This document shows, one piece after another, positions 13,024 to 38,700 of a stretch of DNA of 64,000 nt. Each line of letters starts with the position of its first letter. The stretch's first letter is position 1. A model generated the notes under the pieces. That model saw only the letters and a program-made list of their open reading frames with translations. It was not told the origin of the DNA and made no database searches. Both the position numbers and the translations under genes were made by a program. The DNA lies in contig CP099839.1 in NCBI GenBank assembly GCA_030062745.1, positions 12,377,302 to 12,441,301 of the forward strand, given 5' to 3'. The DNA is from Capitulum mitella. Its lineage: Eukaryota > Arthropoda > Thecostraca > Pollicipedomorpha > Pollicipedidae.

Positions 13024-15626
13024 GTAATACTCTATTAGTCATAACTAATACAATGCAATAAAACGCAGAACGGGTGACTCAGTCTAATGCAGAACCGAAA
13101 TAAATATGTTACATTTCGTTTATTTGAGGAAAATCTGAGCCTATAGCATATTTCAACACATTTATCTCCATACTTAAACAACAGCTTTCAGGATTCGACT
13201 GTACTTCTTGTTTCGCATCCTGATTTTCAGGGTTCGAATACTCGTTTTCGGGATTTTAAGACTGGCAACATTCGAACCTATTCACATCCTGCGAATCCGT
13301 ATCATCAGCTCTACTACCGACGCACAACACGAGACTGGCTACAAACGCAACTAAAAACGAGACATGCAGAAACTAGGCTTTTGAAACTACGAACACTGTA
13401 AAACAACGGAGAATATCAAATTATGTCTTCAAAACGCAAAGACGCTTCATTGCATAGACATGGGGAATTACAGGGACGCTACGTCGTAACATGTATTTCG
13501 AAATGAGATGGCCAAGTTGTAGCACGCACCTGTGATATACATTTGTCTCAAAATTTCACACTTACGAAGACTGAAGTCCATTGCCACGATTTTTTCTGTC
13601 CTATTCGACCATGTCCTATTTACAGCTACTGCGTGACGTCATGAGAGAGCGCAGGCCAACGCGAACGTTTGCGTTCGTATGCGGGCATAGGTCTGTACTG
13701 TGACATCTTGACGGACGACGACCGAAGATAGTTTTAAATTAAGTACATCTCCTAAATCTGCTTGGCATTTTTCAGAAAAACGGGTATCAAGAACGTCATC
13801 AAAGACATTTTTTAGACCATCCAAGTCTGTTAAGTCGACCAAGGCAGAACATTCCTTTTAAGAGTATGAACGACAGGTTACTGAGACTGCAAAACATTCC
13901 GGACATTGTTCGACAAAGCTTAGCTCCGCCACCACGGGACAACAGCTCGCCAAGGTAAGCACGAGCATCGTATTCCGCTCGAGAATAACTGCTGCTGATT
14001 AAGCAAATGGCCCATGGTGTCTAAGGCAGGTGCTCACCGACGTCTGCGGTTTGCACCGCCGCTCTAGGTGCTCGGCAGTTCAGGGAATTGGACTACTCGG
14101 CTGTTCGGAGCGGCGGCGCCTGAGACGTCGGCAGAGCTCAGAGTTCCGCCGCTAGCACCGCTGTTCGGAGCGAGGCGGTCCGCCAGAGACCGCTGGTCTG
14201 GCGTTGCCGAGCCAAGAGGGCGCAATCATGTGAGCGGAACACCGTCCGGTGCTGCGTGCTTAATGCGCGGAACGAGTATTAAAGTTGCAGGAATCACATA
14301 GAGCGGCGGAAGGAGCAGGATACGGAGGATCGACCCGCTTTAATAAAACGAAACACCTCTGCATCGCGGTGATGAAATCCCGACCGACCGCCCGTGCAGC
14401 AAGTAACTGGAGATACGGAGCCTGCCGTTGGAAATGGTTTCCGTCTTCCCCATTCTGTGGGTCAAAATACAATGCGCCAGCAGCTAAACTTCAACGCAAA
14501 ACGCAGACGCACCATCAGTGTTTTGCACGTCGCACTCCTGCACTTGCTGCCCACGCAATTACCGGAATATCGGGCGTCAAGATTTTTCGCACGACACGAT
14601 ATATCAGCGGCCCATTTGGGCACTCACGACCAAAGTGCCAGCAGCCAGCTGAAATCAATTTATGCGACAGGTTTCAACTAGTTCCAACCGGCTGACTGAG
14701 TAACGAGTTGCAGAAAATGGCAGAAATATCAAGTGTAAAACACACATCAATATATAAAATGTACACATACAAACATGATACGTAAAATTAATCAGAAACA
14801 GGTAATTTCCAGATATCTAAAATCGGCAAACACCATACAAACTCTTCGTTACGCGCGCAACGAGGAACTCTGAACACAGATATGGCCACCTAACCTTTCA
14901 CGTCGTCAAACTGATAGTAATTAATCGCATGGCATAATAATTCAAACAAGCGATGAATCCAGATCAATGTCATACGAAAGCGTCGTCATCGAAAACGTCA
15001 TTGCTTCAGTACTGATTCACAGGAGGTTCATGCACGGGATTACATGTTATCACACGGTGACAAGGTCTTCAGTACGCTGAATAAGACTGGAGTCGAATTT
15101 CGCGCTACAAACTGATGATGGGAATGGAATGTCGAATCCACGTCAATTATATGAACAATATTTCTGTTAACGTCGCAATGCCAGTGCAACATAAACAGTT
15201 GAGTGCCATCTTTGCTGGGCGTTCTCTTACTGATGCTTGGAACAGGTTCGTGAAGTTCGCGATAAACCGGCAGACATATGTTTCTTAAGGTCATTTAAAT
15301 GTTTGCAACATCACATCACGCATAGAATTCAACCCAAAAATGACTTATTACTTGAGTTGTTTGTGATATCTGGGGATGCAAATGCGCAACGGAAAATTCC
15401 CATTTTAATTCTAAACTTAATTTAGGGAACACCATTTCACAGGAATTTTATCCTTCACTTATGATGTTGTTCATTGACTGGCAAGATCCAGCCTGTTTAA
15501 TGCGATTCTTTGTTGTGCTAAGCGTTTCACTTCGATATATTTCTTCCAATTTTCGTCGTGTCCAGCCAACAAGGGGCAAAAAATAACTTTTTCCGACTGA
15601 AATGTCCAATCCTGGCCACTACTCAC
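13024..15626. other. Stretch without recognised gene; probably TEX261 intron 2
   Basis: A donor site of TEX261 lies at the right end of this stretch and the gene runs leftward, so the stretch is probably intronic. I looked on the minus strand for the conserved later parts of TEX261 and found none. A CpG-rich patch lies at 14040-14240. Confidence 0.45.
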
Positions 15627-15706
15627 CGCGATACTCCAGCGAATGATACGTCCCGCGGCCACGGAGTACTCTTCCACCAGTTCAGCCATGTAGTAGAGGC
15701 ACGACG
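15627..15706 (-). CDS. TEX261: TEX261 coding exon 2
   Basis: An 80-nt exon after the acceptor TTCTATTTCAG and before the donor GTGAGT. It encodes [19 protein letters not shown] and continues IIRWSIA. The phase (2 leading bases, ending in phase 0) fits exon 1 exactly. Confidence 0.9.
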
Positions 15707-16123
15707 CTGAAATAGAAAACACGATCTTAAGTAAATGATTAAGAACACCGGAAGGGGAAATAGCGCGTGCTCTTTATGAAATGGAGAAGTTGTGCAGAAA
15801 GCAGAATGGGATCAAAACATGTTTAGCCACAACATGGAACAGGATCACATTTCAGTGTGACACAAGGGTATCAAATTGCAACTTTAACGAACCTAAACCT
15901 CGGACGGCAAAAACAACGTTACACTGCCGGCGCGGACTGAAAGTAATGTCCAGACGACCGACATTCTGCATGCAAACAGCAATTTGCCTTGCCTTCTGCA
16001 GAACAAAACAAGTTGAATTAATTAGGCACGGGCCAGCCAATGTGACTGTTCCACTTCCAGGTCATTTGAGCAGAAAACATAGAAGCTCTGGAGTCGCCTT
16101 ACGACGCCGTATTACTATGGTAT

Positions 16124-16197
<74 letters not shown>

Positions 16198-16233
16198 AAG
16201 CTCTGGAGTCCCTTTACGACGCCGTATTACTAT

Positions 16234-16295
<62 letters not shown>

Positions 16296-19200
16296 CCACG
16301 TAGTCAAATGGGCTACGAAGCTGTATCGCTTTTCCAACCACACCAACAACGAAGGCACTCCCGCGGGGCATACGATCACGATGACACCTTATAGTAATTC
16401 AGACCTAACGTCCGCCAGGGTGCGACTAACGTACGACTAACGTAACGTAACGTAACGTCACGACTGCGTTAACCAGGACCCGGAAATGGCGGCATGGTGA
16501 GGACGAAACGTGACGCAGGGTCCACAGGCCCGCCCTCGTGTTTCGGCAGTGAGAAGCGCGCCGGCCGAGTTCGGTCACGTGTCGGGACCGGGTGACGGTC
16601 CCGGGCCCCGCGCGATCACGGCATCACTCCAGATATGCAACTCGAGGTGTTTTTTCATCCGCAGAATACCGTTATTGCACAGCCGAGGGAGGATTATGGA
16701 AAGAGCGGAAGTTATAATCGGCGATACAGAAATGGAATGACAGGATCAAATCAGACCGCAGGAAGCATATTACACATACCCCTTGTAATGAACACATAGT
16801 TATACATAACGCCATTACATTACAAAGATGTACCTCCACCCACCTTCCTCAAAAGTAGTAATCAAGAAATCACCCGCACAAACATGGTGACTGGCGGGTG
16901 TAGAAAAAAAGCTCGCATGATATCTCCTGAAACCGAATTAACGCTCAAGGCTTCCGCACTAAGTTCCTTCGGAACGAATAGAAATTAAGTTTTTGGCGGC
17001 GAGTTATGCATTATGGCCTCTGTGGTCGTCGAACTGCCATCCCCTTCCTCCCCCACCCGGTACGAGTTCGTTGTGTGAAGGGGCGAACGCAGTCCCGTGG
17101 TAACAAGAGGCCGGCTTTTTCGTGCCCCGGAGGTCACGTTGGTCCTATCGTGCGGGTGTGTCACTCCCCCTCCCAGATCAAGTTGGTCCTATCGCGTAGG
17201 TGTGGCGCCCCCGGAGGTCACGTTGATCCTATCGTGCAGGTGTGGCTATGAGAGGTCACGTTACCTCGCATGAGGTCAGAGGCCGGTAGATGGGATGACG
17301 CGGGGTGTCATGTGAGAGGATGCCACTGGAACAGATCGGGGCCGGCCTAACAAACGTCCAGAGTTTATGATTGTTCAGCTCGAATACCACGGGGCCCGAA
17401 ACACCGTAACCTGCCATTATTTCATCGCTTGTCAAAATACGCATCTGATTCGCCGCAACTTTTAATCAAAAGAGACCCGTGTTTCCAGCACTTCGACCCC
17501 CTTTTAAGCAATCGCCCGCCTTGATTGAGTTTTGATGTCAGATATCATTTACCGCATACTGCTTACCGTTTGTGCGTGGATTTTCTCGCTAACAAAACAT
17601 CTGTTTAACCTTTGGGCATAACAGCCCTACTAGAGATGGTAAACCTACCACGGGCAATGAACAAGAGTGCTCTTAGTTGGGAAATAAGGTGGTCAGAGCC
17701 GCCATCTGCTCCGCTCAACCTTCTCCCAACCGACATGATCCAGTGAGGCATTCGCGCCCTGAGATAATCTGGCTCGTCTTAAAGTTAAAGTATGCCGCAG
17801 CACCACGAAAAGGAAGTACAAGGTGTTAAGTATCTTATAAAGTGTGTCGTCCCTGTTTTCCCACGGCTCCTGTCAAGGCCAGTAGAGCCTTTCCAGGATG
17901 TTTCCCTCTTGAATCCCCCTGGGACGAACACGTTTTTCTAAGGGCCCACTTTCGACCCCCGTAGCATTAATCAAGCTGTGAAAACCTCACGTGGGTACCA
18001 CGTGTTTCAAGGCGCTCTCGCAAGTGTTTGTTGTTCAAAAGCTATAGCACAGAGCATGACATCCATTGCTTCGTCAAAGACTAGCACAGATGAAGCGTGA
18101 TGATTACCATGGGCCCTTTACAAGCCACGGACCAGCCAGGAAGTCCTCGCGGCCAGAGAAAGCAACGACCTCAGAGCGCCTGTTCGCATTCAGGGGGAGT
18201 GAGTCGTCGAAGGTAGTGCACACAGTAAGATACCGATGAAAATCAGAAACCCGTTTGATTGCTTGTTTCCTTGCTTGTAATCCAGAGATATTTCTTAAAT
18301 TACCCGCACTTCAACTGCCAGGAATGCGATTTCCGTTCTACGAACTCATTCTGTGATTCAAAGGACCATTCGTTGTCAGGCGAGGCTGGTGTCTCACATC
18401 AACAATGGAGCCTTTCACATCATTTTTATAAATTTGATCCCAATGGTTTGTAACGATGAAGTTACACATTGCAACCCGTGCTCAACAGAGCTTGTTGCGT
18501 AGACTCCCACCAATACATCCGATCGTGCAACTAAAGGTAACGACCGACGTTAGGACAAAGGCTTAAAGACGCTGTCAAGGGTGCAACACGACCACATGGC
18601 AGTGAGCATGACTAGTGCCCATGACATTACTGACATTACTGACATTACTGACAGAGTATCTACCCGCGAAAATCACTGGAGCGTAATCGCCGTGCTAGTT
18701 GCCAGCCGACCCGAGGGCCAGTTGCCAGTTGCCAGCCGACCCGCGGGCGCCGGGACGGCTGCAAACCGTCATGTCAGAGTGGGGACTAGTGCTCTGACCA
18801 ACTGAACTATCGATCACTGTAACTGGAAGTCCCCAGAAGTCTTGCACAGTCTCTGAGGTCAGTTTTAGATCCAAGGCCCCTTCTGTTGTCTTTGTATCTC
18901 CTTTTTTGTTACTCCCAGTTTTAAGCCAATATGTGCATGAATGCAGTAGTGGAAATTTTAGCTCACAGCATGCTTTAGTTCACACCCAATGACACCATTC
19001 CCATAGACAGACAATATGTGATGCCAGGAAAGACCTAAGATCTGGATAGGAAAAGTAAGAATTTGTCTTCTAAAATGATGCCAAAAATAGTAGAGAAGGA
19101 AAAAAATTAATTGCAATTTTTTCTATCAGAACTTAGAGACATGCACTTCCCCATGAAAGAGCTTGGTCCATGAACAAAAAATGGGAATTTCAATGCTTGA

Positions 19201-20479
19201 GAAGGAGTTCACACAAGTGCCATAGATTTCAAAGGAAGTTTCAAGACTTTTCAAGGGTTCTGACAACTTTAAAATATGATGAAACCAGCTTTTTCATGGT
19301 TCAGTTTAAGCAAGATAAACCAAAACCAGACCTGAAGTTCAAAGATGGACAGTTTAAGATGTCACTTAAGCTGGCCTAGATTTGAATCATCTGAAATGGA
19401 ATGATTTAACATCTGAGTATTGCCTATATGAGAGAATGCTGCCATGTATCAGAAGGCCAGGAAAGTAGTTCATCAGCGGGATAAACAAGACAGGTCCAAT
19501 AATGGAACCCTTAGGAACACAATGGGTCACAGGCAGAGCAAGCATACCACCCTTCACTGCCTTCTTTTTATTGTGGATATACTTTTAGAACTAATTTTAC
19601 CTTTTTTAAACTTGATTTTGAATCCACTCTGATCATTCTTTGAGACTACGTGGCTGTGCCCCATGTCCTGGTGTGCTTCATCAAAAACATGCATTCTTGG
19701 TTGTACACATAAAACTGTGAGGTGTCTTTCTTTTGTTCTTAGCCCAGTGATGATGTCATGCATATAACAGCTTATTCATAATTCCTCTCTTTTCATGATA
19801 ACATGTGATTTTCCCTAAGTATAGCATACTCATCTGTGGCTATTTCAGGTGGATGCTGCAAAAAGTGTCCAAAGTGAATGTGCCCAAAACAATGAAAAAC
19901 ATTGTACCTGTATATGTGCTAACATTTGACAAAATTCAAATGGTGGCAAAAGATCTGAACACATATGCATATGAATCCCAGTGGGTCACAAATCCTCAAA
20001 TAAGTCTTCTTAAGACCCTCCTTCTGCTCCTCTAATAAATGCCACAGGCATCAGGAGCACATTCGCCTTGCAAATGTAGCACTGGCTTAAGAACTGATGC
20101 TACATCCAGAGAAAATTGAGTCAAACAAACAATTCTAGCACATGCATGCAACTGTAGCACTGCCTTAAGGGCTGATGCTAAATCTAGATAAAATTGTGTC
20201 AAACAAACAATTCCATGCATAGTGCAAGGCTTCACTACATTAAAATGCTTGCAAAATGCCCACAGAAATCTAAACACCTCAATAATATATGAAATAAGTG
20301 CATGCAAAAGCCTCCAAATGCTATGAGATTTATGTTGCTCTTGGAAAAACATTATTAAACAATAAAATGCCCCTGAATGAACAATTCCCTCCCAGTTTCA
20401 TTCACTTACCTACTGATACAGTGAGAAAGCACAGTTGCAGGATAAATGAAATCCAACTGACACAACTTAAAAACCACAT
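15627..20479 (-). CDS. TEX261: TEX261/SVP26 family membrane protein, first two coding exons (3' part not found)
   Basis: TEX261 is a small multi-pass protein of the ER and early Golgi that acts in cargo export. Two exons join in frame: 20479-20410 (23 codons plus 1 base) and 15706-15627 (2 bases plus 26 codons), with a split GCG alanine codon. The first starts [15 protein letters not shown] and encodes one hydrophobic segment. The second contains [19 protein letters not shown], matching the human LYYLAELIEEYTVATSRII segment at the same spacing. Exon 1 ends in GTAAGT, exon 2 follows TTTCAG and ends in GTGAGT. The start has a CATCACCATG context. The family is normally about 196 residues, so most of the protein is missing. 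The gene is head to head with Vha55. Confidence 0.88.
16081..16292. repeat. 115-bp tandem duplication, each copy ending in (AT)n
   Basis: AGAAGCTCTGGAGTC followed by CGCCTTACGACGCCG-like sequence occurs at 16081 and again at 16196 with few differences. Each copy runs into ATATACATATAT and a long AT run (about 16122-16194 and 16232-16292). Both copies lie in TEX261 intron 1. Confidence 0.92.
16427..16462. repeat. Short AACGT tandem repeat
   Basis: TAACG/AACGT pentamers repeat at the edge of a GC-rich patch (16480-16640). Confidence 0.7.
17130..17260. repeat. Imperfect 40-44-bp tandem repeat, three copies
   Basis: GTTGGTCCTATCG starts at 17138 and 17182, and GTTGATCCTATCG at 17222. Each is followed by a GTGTG- or GTGTGGC-type end, and GGAGGTCACGTT lies between copies. 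It lies in TEX261 intron 1. Confidence 0.8.
18622..18652. repeat. 9-bp tandem repeat TGACATTAC
   Basis: Three uninterrupted copies of TGACATTAC plus a partial fourth. Confidence 0.9.
18745..18815 (-). repeat. tRNA-derived SINE head or decayed tRNA
   Basis: On the minus strand TAGTTCAGTTGG (plus 18798-18809) fits the pol III A box. A B-box-like GGTTTGCAGCC follows at about tRNA spacing (plus 18758-18768). The T arm pairs perfectly (GACGG, 7-nt loop, CCGTC) and a D-arm stem is possible. No 7-bp acceptor stem or normal anticodon arm forms, so this is not an intact tRNA gene. Confidence 0.5.
20070..20222. repeat. 78-bp tandem duplication
   Basis: Two copies, 20070-20147 and 20148-about 20222. 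They share TGTAGCACTG, CTTAAG, CTGATGCTA and TCAAACAAACAATTC. They lie in TEX261 intron 1, about 190 bp after exon 1 in the gene's direction. Confidence 0.88.
20410..20479 (-). CDS. TEX261: TEX261 coding exon 1
   Basis: ATG is at 20479-20477. The exon ends with one base of a split codon, followed by the donor GTAAGT. It encodes a near-continuous hydrophobic N-terminal segment that starts MWF as in TEX261 proteins. It lies inside the CpG-poor domain. Confidence 0.87.
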
Positions 20480-21349
20480 GGTGATGCCAGTAGACAGATC
20501 AGCCGGCTAGTATTTTGAGTTCCAGCCAATGATGATGGCTGGCTGGCTGTCGATCCCCAATTAATAACGCACTTATATTCGGTCTATTGGTACCAGAAAG
20601 AGTACTTGCAACTTCAACTTTACGACAAGGGCAGGGGAACTTTACAGCATCAGAATAGCTCAGATACAATATTAGTGCAAGAATTTCGATGCTACTTTAG
20701 CATTCGACACATCATTCAACGGATTCCGGATTGTTTTACAACGCTTAAAAACGAAGAATATTTTGCAACCTATGTGCTGCAATTGTCTCTGTCTGTGTTG
20801 GAATAGCTACCAAATTACTGCCAGATTATCTACCTGGAAAAATCATTGGAGTATAATCGTCGTAAATGATTAGACATTTACCGGTAAAGTTGCCCTTTTA
20901 AGGGGCCAGGATTGCGTATAATGTTGAGGAACCCTGTTGGCTCTAAATTTTAAGTTTTAGATATACATCACGGCGTTTTTTGTCTTCTCATTTTAGGAAT
21001 AGTAAGGTAATACTTTAGGCGTACTTCATAGTTATCGTAAGGACTTTGGACAAAAAATAACTAACAGGGTTTTGCGCTATGAAATTTCTTTTGAAGAGAT
21101 AAAACATGTGATGTTGCATGCAAAATACATACAAATTTTCCAGCAAAATAACGTTGTTCTAAGAAGCACGCCCTGAGCAGCTGTAGGCGAATCACCTGAT
21201 TGACAACAAACTTGTGTGCACCGTCGAATTCGGAAAGGTGGAACGGATGAGAGATTGCGTGCTGTGAGCTGGCCTGCAGTTTCAAAATTTCATTCGAAAC
21301 GGGTATTTCGAGTTAGTTGTGTTGATTCGCCTCCAACAAAAACATCAAG
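20480..21349. promoter_or_regulatory. Shared upstream region of divergent TEX261 and Vha55
   Basis: An 870-bp interval between the two start codons, which point away from each other. It keeps ordinary CpG density from 20505 while both flanks are CpG-poor, as expected of an unmethylated promoter between methylated gene bodies. CCAAT occurs near 20525. I see no convincing TATA box at the usual distance from either start. Transcription starts and any 5' non-coding exons cannot be placed by eye. Confidence 0.6.
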
Positions 21350-34428
<13,079 letters not shown>

Positions 34429-35587
34429 GGCAGCTGGCGCCGCGTCGCGGCCGGCGAGTGAACTACAGTCTTTGCCGGCTGCCACCGAACGTCGCGCTTC
34501 CATGATGATTGGTGACCTGTCCGGCCACACCACCAGGATGACTTGTTTAGGATGTCTGCCACACCATGCTTTCAGGCCGGTAAAATTACGTTTACAGCGA
34601 AGGCCATTTGCTATATGTTGAGCAAAATGTACTGAAACGTCGATAAGCCATTGGATAGCAAGTCATTAGATTGTTAATATATTGCACGAATGTGGTGTAT
34701 AGATAGGTGCACGTTTGTTTGTCGTGTAATTCCAGCTGTATGTGAATCACGTTGGCTCTGTCAGTGAATCATTCCCAGTGTAAATGGAGCTTTTAGATGG
34801 ACTTTGACGGATGTGATTCCGAGCGGTTAGTGAAATGTTTATTAGAGATGTATATAGCATGTGGTTATACTTGTAAAATAACGTAATATTCGGGAGCTTG
34901 TTCCCATTGAGCAAACATTTAAACATGGATGATGAGGAGCAAAATGTTGTTTTAGCAACCTTGTGCATTTCTTTGCGATGGCTGCAACCAGTGAAAAGAT
35001 AACATAAAGACTGGCTGACTCACATACCCCTCACAACACGATACACAAAACATTATCAGGCGTTTGCATTCCCCGAGGCTTTTCATGACCAAGCAGCGTC
35101 AGAGACCAAGGGGACTAGCGGGTGCTGTTGAAATGATCTTACAGTAGATGGCATGGTGGGCAGACAGCAGATGGCGTGTGCAGTTAACACAAGGACGGTC
35201 TACACAGACACGTGCAATGTTAATATTGTGGCTCGGACTGGTGCACGTGACCGCAGAGTTCAGCTGAACTTAGGCTTCCGTTGAAGCCGCTACTCTTTGT
35301 CCATCCTCCACGTGCTGCAGGCTGGCAAGTCTGAAGTAATTCCGATCAGGCGTTTTCGTTTGGATCTTCTGTGATGGATGCCAGCTGGAGGGGCGGAACA
35401 AATATCAGGTGTTGCAACACAGTGACCACGGCCGTCAGCCCATCACAAGAAACGTAGTTTACATCATTTTCCGAACATTTCTTCGAGCAGTCGTAAACAC
35501 GACACGCGCACCCAAAACCATGCTCAGCTACAGCTGGATACGGAGAGGTTCGGCCAGCCGAAGCCCTGAACACCGCCGCGCTACGGA
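34429..35587. other. Tail-to-tail spacer between Vha55 and EFCAB9
   Basis: Should hold both 3' untranslated regions. I did not find a canonical AATAAA on the plus strand in the first 500 bp, nor its complement near the EFCAB9 stop. No other gene was seen. Confidence 0.5.
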
Positions 35588-35764
35588 CTACAAAGGCCGC
35601 CGTGAAACGCGTGGAGACTGTACCCGATATTCGCTCCGTCCGACGTAGTTCAGCAGCAGGTCCCGGTTATCGGACAGGAACTTGAGCTGGTTCCTCTGCA
35701 GCAGTTTCCGCTGCTCCGTCAGCCAAATGGCCCGCTGCTGGTCGATGCAGGCCATGGCGAACAG
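35588..35764 (-). CDS. EFCAB9: EFCAB9-like exon 4 (last coding exon)
   Basis: Acceptor GCGTTTTCAG, phase 0. Encodes LFAMACIDQQRAIWLTEQRK and a basic tail to TAG at 35590-35588. The L after EFK matches the human EFKLY junction. The tail is longer than human, and its last 17 or so residues have no support beyond the open frame. Confidence 0.75.
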   Translation of the reverse strand: MFAMACIDQQRAIWLTEQRKLLQRNQLKFLSDNRDLLLNYVGRSEYRVQSPRVSRRPL

Positions 35765-38700
35765 CTGAAAACGCGCAGGAACGCGTCACGAAGCGGCGAC
35801 GTGGCATATAGAACAATTTTCAAATAGAATGATTGATGACTGCCCGGCCGGTCTACCATGTCACTGGTTCGTGTGGACTTGGTTCAGGGCAATGCAAGTC
35901 AATTGAAAAAATCAAAGCGACAACATCCTGCACGAAAGAACGTCATCGTCTGCCGGAAAACGCAGCTTTAGGTACCAGCGAAGTAGAACCGGGCTTGGGA
36001 GAGATTTGCCATAGCGTTTGTTCCGGATTTTTTTATTCTGTTTGATCGCCGTGAGTTTTATGGCTTTCGCCAGCTACGTAAATTGCTCACGTCACCTCAC
36101 GACGGTTGGGGAACATTCATCAAAAACATTCGTGAAAGGACGGTGGGGAACGACAACGGCACGCATAACCCAATCGTCGACACAAGTGATGTCTCGTAAC
36201 ACGACCCAAGAGCCGGCCAAACAATGGGAATTAAGTATGCTTATCAGAGGAGGCCTGGTGTTGGCGTTATTGAGTTTATCCTATTGCCACCCGTCTAGGC
36301 AGTAATAAAATACGCCTGTCCATTTGTTAAAATATTTGCAGAGAGTCTGTTTTTTATGCAGTTGCCAGTTGCATCATACATTATGTATGTACGTATGCAT
36401 GCAATGAAGGCGTACACGTAGTGGTTAACGTGTATGTTAATGGTTAACGCGTGTTAACGTTAAAGGTTAATGTTAACGTGTGTGCGTTAATGGTGTAGTG
36501 GTTACACGTAGTACGTAACACGTAGTGGCCATTCTGCCCTCTTGTGAAGATTACAAAAGCGACGGTACAAAGTTACTTGTCGGGTGAAATAAAACGTACG
36601 CCTTTGAACACGAATAGGCAATCAATGTCAAACAGACCACTGCGGCTCGGTAGAAGAGCCTCTGGGTCGTCGCCAGCCGCACGTGAGGTAGATGCATGGC
36701 ATCTGTGCCAACAGCAACCGCGCGGGTGCAGCAGCAGCAGACCTGGGCACGCGTAGGGAACTGAGCCGGTATGGCGGACGGGCACGTGGGGGATCGCAAA
36801 ACACTGGACCTTCAAAAGGTTATGCGTTCTGACCAGGTCCCCACAGGTCTCCACCTCAAGGCTTCCAGGGCTGGAGTAATGTGGTTCCCCGCTTAGCGCC
36901 ACAGTCACCAACCTCGCAGCAAAGTTTATCGTCTTTTGCACTCTGCTCAGCTGGCGAACCGGCGGCTTTTCTCCACACATTGACACAGTAAAGGATATGA
37001 CGGAAGACGTGGGAGTGAACGAGGAGCTTCATGACGTCAGAAGCGCAGTAGAAACGAGTTCTGAATAGTGAGATAAACATGTTATGTCAACGCCGAATAA
37101 TGATGGATATGTGCTTTTCCCAGGTGACACGTTCTTCGATGATTGCACCAAGTACCTTCAAAGACTTTTTTGGAATCATGGCAGGACCTGAAATGTCGAT
37201 GTGAAAACTATTCGTTTTCCCGATGTCGGTCCTGGTACCAATAAACATGAAATCCGTCTGAACAAGCATGATGTGCCTTCAAACTTCACTGCCGAAGGCA
37301 TAGCGATTGAGCCATCGTGTTTTCAAATTTAGGTCAGTTCCTGTTGTGGGTTTTTCAAGAGATGACTGGGTCACGCTACCTCACCTTATTAACCCCATTT
37401 CCGTTTGCATAACGCTAGTACGCAGTCCCGTACGGTGAAGGCTTATTCGACCCTCTCTCCGAAATCTCGAGAACTACCACTCCGATTTGATCGCAACAAA
37501 CGGCAATCGATTCTCCATGACGCAATCTACATGTTTGCAAAAAAAAATACTAAGAATCGTTGAAAAGATTGATACATGACAAAAAGGTAGAAACGGGATC
37601 TTGTTACAACTCCGATGTATATTTACCGATTTTCATGCAGATGGTATGAGTCGGGAGGTGATCTATGGGACTCTGCTTTCGACCCCTATGTTGAGAATTT
37701 TGAGGAAATTCATAAGCGTTCACAGGACTTGGAAAATGAGAGGAACATTTTTTTGAACAAGCCATTATATACTCTAGAAAAATAAATTTTATTGTAATGT
37801 TCGCATTATGTTGGCAGAGGCGGCGCCAGGGTCATCGAAAGGGGATTTGTTTGCCCGCCTTTGGTTTTTCCGGTTCACTTCCGAACGACGAATGGCAGAG
37901 ATCCTTGGTTTCCAGTATCCCTTCCCGAACAACTTTTTGACGAGAACTGATTGGCCTGGTCGCAATATGTCAGGTCATAAGCATGGCGTAGGTCAGGTCA
38001 TAACGTCATAAGCCGAATCGTAGACGAGGTTTTCAGCTATTTTTGGAATTCGACTTTTTATTTTCACATGGCTTGCAAGATGCTCATCAGGGATGACAAA
38101 GAATAAGTGTCGGGTCGCTCAGGTCACTTGTGACCTCAAGGGAGGTCAATGTCGGTCAGCGGCTAACTTTGCACAAAGTTCATTTAGCCTCTTTTCTGAG
38201 ACAAATATTGTTCTAGAGATCAAATTATCTGAGCTAAGGAGAAACGAATGCCAGCTTTAGTTTCTTGTGATATTTTTCGTCATACAAATTTCAAAGATTC
38301 AATGTCAGGCCATAACTGAATTCCGTGACCTTGGATGGCGCCTGCTGTTCTCGCCTCGAGGATATTCTTCTGAAGTGGCCAGCAAATATCTGTCGCTTTT
38401 AGGACGCTGGCATGACCTTTAACGTCATCCATGGCCTCGAAGAAAAACGGGAGATAGCTGGGGCCTCAAGGTGACAACTGTTGGTTGAATCGTCGAAATT
38501 GGAGCATCGATTCTTGGAACAGATGTCGGTGGATAAAAAATGTCCCAGCCCAGAAGCTGGTGGTTGGCGAAATATCCCACTGAGTGCCTGGCTTTCCCAT
38601 AAAATAAACCTGTATCAAGGAACATGAATTTACTGCTCTCGATGGGATCATCTTACCCTCGTTTCCTGATGAGTAACCACCAAGGAAACTTTCTTGGCTC

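Larger units (their letters stand above)
18813..20503. other. CpG-depleted domain over TEX261 exon 1 and proximal intron 1
   Basis: Only three CpG dinucleotides were found by eye in about 1.7 kb (near 19477, 19649 and 20064), while TG and CA are abundant. Flanking DNA on both sides has CpG every few tens of bases. This is the expected scar of long-term germline CpG methylation. Confidence 0.8.
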
